Source: Mycobacterium pinniadriaticum
Lineage (GTDB): Bacteria > Actinomycetota > Actinomycetes > Mycobacteriales > Mycobacteriaceae
Direction of reading: 5' to 3'
Length of the DNA: 64,000 nucleotides
Assembly: GCF_026242045.1 (NCBI RefSeq)
Contig: NZ_JAPJDO010000011.1
Span: 62,001-126,000 of the forward strand
Shown: positions 61,134 to 64,000 of the stretch, in pieces
Layout of the letters: every line of letters begins with the position of its first letter
How positions within the stretch are numbered: the first letter of the stretch is position 1
Program-made: the position numbers and the translations under genes
The notes under the pieces: generated by a model
Told to the model about the DNA's origin: nothing
Databases searched by the model: none
What the model saw: only the letters and a program-made list of their open reading frames with translations

Positions 61134-62081
61134 TCACCGTGATTCGACATCCGGCGAAACCCGCTGGGCGATGAGCATTTCCGCCGCGCTGTAGGGGTCG
61201 AGGCGGCCGTCGGCGACGGCCTGGGCCAGCGCATCGAGATCCGGGTGGCCGTGCAGTCGGGTCTGTGCCAGCGACAGCACCTGTTGGCGGGCCCTCGCGG
61301 CGCGCCGGGCGGGGGTGTCGGCCCGCCGGTGCGCCTCGATCGCCTCGATGAGCTCCCCCACCCCCTCCGCCCTGGCGGCGATCAATGTCAACACCGGGAC
61401 GTGGGTCTCGAACTTGAGATCGCGAACCGTCTGTGCGGCGCCCTCGCGGTCGGCCTTGTTCACCACCACCAGATCGGCGACCTCGAGCAGGCCGGCCTTG
61501 GCAGCCTGGACCGCGTCGCCGGCACCCGGGTTGAGGATCACGATGGTGGGATCGGCGACGGCGGCGATCTCGATCTCGGACTGTCCGACCCCGACACTCT
61601 CCAGCAGCACGACGTCATAGGCCAGCGCACCCAGCAGCCGGATGGCCGCGGGCACGGCGGCGGCAAGGCCGCCGAGATGCCCGCGGGTGGCCACCGAGCG
61701 GATCAGCACATCGGGGTCGTTGATATGCGCGGCCATCCGGATCCGATCGCCCAGCAAGGCCCCGCCGCTGTACGGCGACGAGGGGTCCACCGCCAGCACC
61801 GCGACTCGCTGTCCGCGTTCGCGATACGCGGCGACGAGCACCGCGATCGTCGTCGACTTGCCCGCACCGGGCGGACCCGTCACGCCGACCACCGGAATCG
61901 CCGCCGGACCGAGCTCGGCGAGCACCTCGTCACGCCGATCACTCTCGACCAGGCTCAACAGCCGCCCCACCGCGCGGGTGTTGCCGCCCCGGGCCGCGGT
62001 GATCAGTTCGGCGACATCCATGGAGCGCAACGCTAGCGCGGACGTCGCCACCAGTTCGGGTTGACCTATTTCAGACGGCAT
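61134..62081 (-). CDS. meaB: MeaB-type G3E GTPase (methylmalonyl-CoA mutase chaperone)
   Basis: 315-residue GTPase of the MeaB/ArgK family: Walker A GPPGAGKST (69-77), AVDPSSPYSGGALLGDRIRM, VGVGQSEIEI, NPGAGDAVQ and NKAD. MeaB loads and protects B12 in methylmalonyl-CoA mutase and related acyl-CoA mutases. No mutase gene is in the window. An operator copy abuts its ATG (62081), so it seems regulated with the pathway, which would fit propionyl-CoA or branched acyl-CoA products. A later start at MDVAELITAA (residue 21) is possible. Confidence 0.92.
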   Translation of the reverse strand: MPSEIGQPELVATSALALRSMDVAELITAARGGNTRAVGRLLSLVESDRRDEVLAELGPAAIPVVGVTGPPGAGKSTTIAVLVAAYRERGQRVAVLAVDPSSPYSGGALLGDRIRMAAHINDPDVLIRSVATRGHLGGLAAAVPAAIRLLGALAYDVVLLESVGVGQSEIEIAAVADPTIVILNPGAGDAVQAAKAGLLEVADLVVVNKADREGAAQTVRDLKFETHVPVLTLIAARAEGVGELIEAIEAHRRADTPARRAARARQQVLSLAQTRLHGHPDLDALAQAVADGRLDPYSAAEMLIAQRVSPDVESR

Positions 62082-62096
62082 GAGAATACTATTCTC
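62082..62096. promoter_or_regulatory. Perfect operator palindrome, divergent promoter
   Basis: GAGAATACTATTCTC is a perfect 15-bp palindrome between meaB (minus) and the SDR (plus). A further GAGAG half-site begins at 62104, seven bases later. TATTCT at 62090-62095 fits a -10 box about 40 bp upstream of the SDR ATG. Confidence 0.85.
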
Positions 62097-62133
62097 TCAA
62101 GTAGAGAGCGTCAGTTGCAAGAAGGGTAACGCT

Positions 62134-62898
62134 ATGCAGATCAGTGGAAGTTCGGCCGTCGTCTTCGGTGGCGCGGGCGGCCTGGGTGAGGCAACCGTGC
62201 GCAAGCTGCACGGGGCGGGCGTCAAGGTCGTGATCGCCGACCTGGCCGACGACAAGGGCAAGGAACTCGCCGCCGAGCTCGGCATTCCGTATGTGCGCAC
62301 CGACGTCACCAATGACGACGACGTACTGGCGGCCATCGCCGCGGCCGAGGAGCTCGGACCACTGCGGGTTTCGGTGGATACCCACGGCGGCCCGGCCGGC
62401 GGCGGGCGGCTGGTCGGCAAGGACGGCTCGCCTATGGAGATGGAGGCGTTCACCAAGACCATCACCTTCTACCTGACCGCGGTGTTCAACGTCATGCGCC
62501 ACGTCGCCGCCGCGATGGCGCGCCAGGAACCCGACGAGAACGGCGCCCGTGGCGTCATCATCAACACCGCCTCGATCGCCGCGTTCGAGGGCCAGATCGG
62601 CCAGCTGCCCTACTCGGCGGCCAAGGGTGGCGTCGTCGCGATGACACTGGTTGCTGCACGCGATCTTTCGCCGTTGGGGATCCGGGTGATGTCGATCGCG
62701 CCCGGCACCATCAACACGCCCGCCTACGGTAAGGCGGCCGACCAGCTGGAGGCCTACTGGGGTCCGCAGGTGCCGTTCCCCAAGCGGATGGGCCGCTCGG
62801 TCGAGTACGGCGCGCTGGCGCTCTCGATCGCCGAGAACGACTACCTCAACGGCGAAACCATCCGGCTCGACGGCGCGTTGCGCTTCCCGCCGAAGTAG
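62134..62898 (+). CDS. SDR, 17-beta-HSD10/3-hydroxyacyl-CoA dehydrogenase-like
   Basis: 254-residue [15 protein letters not shown] replaces the common TGGxxGLG; catalytic Ser147 (NTAS), Tyr160 and Lys164 (YSAAK). The sequence style ([28 protein letters not shown] block, [15 protein letters not shown] C-terminus) matches type-10 hydroxysteroid/3-hydroxy-2-methylacyl-CoA dehydrogenases, which oxidise 3-hydroxyacyl-CoAs. The ATG at 62134 follows GAAGGG; the frame upstream is operator DNA. A hairpin terminator follows. Confidence 0.91.
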   Translation: MQISGSSAVVFGGAGGLGEATVRKLHGAGVKVVIADLADDKGKELAAELGIPYVRTDVTNDDDVLAAIAAAEELGPLRVSVDTHGGPAGGGRLVGKDGSPMEMEAFTKTITFYLTAVFNVMRHVAAAMARQEPDENGARGVIINTASIAAFEGQIGQLPYSAAKGGVVAMTLVAARDLSPLGIRVMSIAPGTINTPAYGKAADQLEAYWGPQVPFPKRMGRSVEYGALALSIAENDYLNGETIRLDGALRFPPK

Positions 62899-62904
62899 CG
62901 GCGC

Positions 62905-62960
62905 CGACAGTAACGCCACGGCGAGAATTCCATCGAATCTCCGCCGTGGCGTTACTGTCG
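62905..62960. terminator. Long hairpin between convergent SDR and crotonase genes
   Basis: A perfect 19-bp stem (62905-62923 with 62942-62960) lies within the 64-bp gap between the two stops. It has no T-run but is placed to end both transcripts. Confidence 0.8.
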
Positions 62961-62962
62961 CG

Positions 62963-63727
62963 CTACTTCTTGGCGATCAATCCGTCGACGATCTTGTTGA
63001 AGTCGGCGGTGCCGAACGACACGTACTCGGCGAGGTTCGCGTAGTCCAGCGAGGCCATCACCGACTTCTCCAGCTGGATGTTCATCAGCCGCTTGGTCGC
63101 CTCGACCGCTTGCTGCGGCAGCTCGACGAGCTTCTTGGCGCAGGCAATAGCCTCCGATACGGGTTCGGCGACAACGTGATTGGCAAGCCCGAGCTCCACC
63201 GCACGCTGTGCCTTGATGCGCACGCCGGTCAGGGCGAACTCCTTGGCCTGCAGCAGAGAGATCTGCGATCCCCACACCAGCGGGCCCCCGTCGGCGGCGA
63301 CCAAGCCGATGGACACGTGCGGATCGGCGAAGAACGCGGTCTCGGCCATGTACACGACATCCGACAGCGCGGCCAGGCTGCAACCCAGACCGACGGCCGG
63401 TCCGTTGACCGCCGCGATCACCGGAATCCGACAGCGGACCATGCCGATCACCAGATCGCGACCATGCTTGATCGTCTTCTGCCGCAACGCTTCATCGTTG
63501 CGCAGTTCGTCGAGATAGTTGAAGTCACCGCCGGCTGAAAACGCCCGGCCCGCGCCGGTGATGACGGCCGCCCGCGCGGAGGCATCCTCGTTGAGCGCCT
63601 CCCAGATCTTGGCCAGCCCCACGTGCAGGTTGTCGTTGACGGCGTTCAGCTCGTCGGGACGATTCAGCGTGATGATGCGCAGCGGGCCGTCGGCCTTGAC
63701 GTCGATTTCGTCTGGCATGTCGTACAT
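62963..63727 (-). CDS. Enoyl-CoA hydratase/crotonase family protein
   Basis: 254-residue crotonase: GAGRAFSAGGDFNYL and NGPAVGLGCSLAALSDVVYM form the oxyanion site. The classical Glu positions read Ser (GLGCSL) and His (ADPHVSIGL), followed by VAADGG, so it may be a variant hydratase or an isomerase. The ATG at 63727 is two bases after the stop of the dehydrogenase upstream, with TAGGAG as ribosome site; the two act in sequence in beta-oxidation. Confidence 0.9.
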   Translation of the reverse strand: MYDMPDEIDVKADGPLRIITLNRPDELNAVNDNLHVGLAKIWEALNEDASARAAVITGAGRAFSAGGDFNYLDELRNDEALRQKTIKHGRDLVIGMVRCRIPVIAAVNGPAVGLGCSLAALSDVVYMAETAFFADPHVSIGLVAADGGPLVWGSQISLLQAKEFALTGVRIKAQRAVELGLANHVVAEPVSEAIACAKKLVELPQQAVEATKRLMNIQLEKSVMASLDYANLAEYVSFGTADFNKIVDGLIAKK

Positions 63728-63729
63728 AT

Positions 63730-64000
63730 CTAGACTCCTAGTCCAAGGATGCGGCCGGCGATGATGTTCTTCTGAATCTGTGACGTTCCGCCCATCACAC
63801 TCTGGGCGCGACTGTAGAGGTAAGCGCCGAACAACTCCTCGTCGCCGGTGCCGACGGTGGCCAGCGCGGCATGGCCGACCGATTGCTCGGTCCAGGTCAT
63901 CAGCAGCTTGTCCAGCGAGCCGTCCGGGCCGTGCTTGATGCCGTCGAGCTGCTCGGACAGCCGCCGCCGCACGTGCAGGCGCAACATCTCGGTCTGCACC
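63730..64000 (-). CDS. Acyl-CoA dehydrogenase, N-terminus beyond window edge
   Basis: The last ~89 residues of an acyl-CoA dehydrogenase: HVRRRLSEQLDGIKHGPDGSLDKLLMTWTEQSVGHAALATVG and the terminal SVMGGTSQIQKNIIAGRILGLG, which is the typical FAD-binding end of the family. The gene enters from the right edge and is followed at once by the crotonase gene. Confidence 0.88.
   Translation of the reverse strand, partial: VQTEMLRLHVRRRLSEQLDGIKHGPDGSLDKLLMTWTEQSVGHAALATVGTGDEELFGAYLYSRAQSVMGGTSQIQKNIIAGRILGLGV

Noticed and set aside
23403..62134. GTAACGCTA repeated at 23403 and 62126, similar to an arm of the repeat at 43997
   Set aside because: A match of 8-9 bases is expected a few times by chance in 64 kb, and the two extra copies have no inverted partner.
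1..64000. KstR or KstR2 operators, insertion sequences, tRNA genes, CRISPR arrays
   Set aside because: I looked for the sterol-regulon motifs, inverted-repeat-flanked transposases, tRNA-like folds and regularly spaced short repeats and found none that I could support.

Overview
The window is high-GC actinobacterial DNA, almost certainly from a Mycobacterium or Mycolicibacterium. The evidence is a complete yrbEAB-mceABCDEF lipid-import operon, an Mce-associated membrane protein, several small secreted proteins of mycobacterial style, P450/[3Fe-4S] ferredoxin pairs, many acyl-CoA dehydrogenases, TetR regulators and a mycofactocin-type SDR. No rRNA, tRNA, transposase, phage gene or CRISPR array was seen. 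The window is almost wholly a catabolic gene cluster for an unknown hydrophobic, CoA-activated substrate.

Layout. (1) 1-3010, minus: thiolase, crotonase and acyl-CoA dehydrogenase (cut by the left edge). (2) 3135-7964: small secreted proteins, a TetR regulator, a P450 and an Mce-associated membrane protein. (3) 8005-23154, minus: twelve-gene, 15-kb operon of aldehyde dehydrogenase, CaiB-type CoA-transferase, thiolase-like/OB protein, lipid-transfer thiolase, yrbEA, yrbEB, mceA-F and a secreted protein; uptake and metabolism genes share one transcript unit. (4) 23485-26788, plus: two SDRs, ferredoxin, P450, closed by a strong terminator. (5) 26853-30677, minus: a 1274-residue secreted Ala-rich repeat protein, followed by about 1 kb without genes. 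(6) 31682-33853, minus: a two-subunit acyl-CoA dehydrogenase. (7) 34083-43935, plus: two amidohydrolase-2 proteins, Rieske protein, two alpha/beta hydrolases, NuoF-like flavoprotein, ferredoxin, a DUF35-thiolase fusion (probable retro-aldolase) and two hydroxyisobutyrate-dehydrogenase-like enzymes, with one unknown gene on the opposite strand. (8) 44038-48079: P450 plus ferredoxin, two TetR/AcrR regulators and an SDR. (9) 48120-54284, minus: acyl-CoA dehydrogenases, thiolase, CoA-transferase, amidohydrolase. (10) 54521-60305, plus: CMD-family protein, Rieske oxygenase, small unknown protein, amidohydrolase, SnoaL-like protein and a second two-subunit acyl-CoA dehydrogenase. (11) 60468-64000: TetR regulator, MeaB, SDR, crotonase and acyl-CoA dehydrogenase (cut by the right edge).

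The main discovery is a repeated palindrome, consensus GAGAATAnTATTCTC, in the control regions of most of these units: near 3050, 7000, 23350, 34020, 54490, 60390/60410 and 62090, with weaker copies elsewhere. It is usually followed 6-7 bp later by another GAGA half-site, giving paired sites 21-22 bp apart, and it contains a TATTCT sequence resembling a -10 box. The double site before the TetR gene at 60468 makes that protein the likely local repressor. I do not recognise this motif as the KstR or KstR2 operator.

Inferred working model: Mce proteins import a lipid-like compound; P450s fed by three ferredoxins (perhaps through the NuoF-like protein) hydroxylate it; SDRs and the aldehyde dehydrogenase oxidise it to acids; CoA-transferases activate the acids; heteromeric dehydrogenases, crotonases, aldolase and thiolases shorten them; the Rieske oxygenase, amidohydrolases and C-C hydrolases handle the core. 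MeaB hints at propionyl-CoA or another B12-dependent mutase step. The substrate cannot be read from the sequence.
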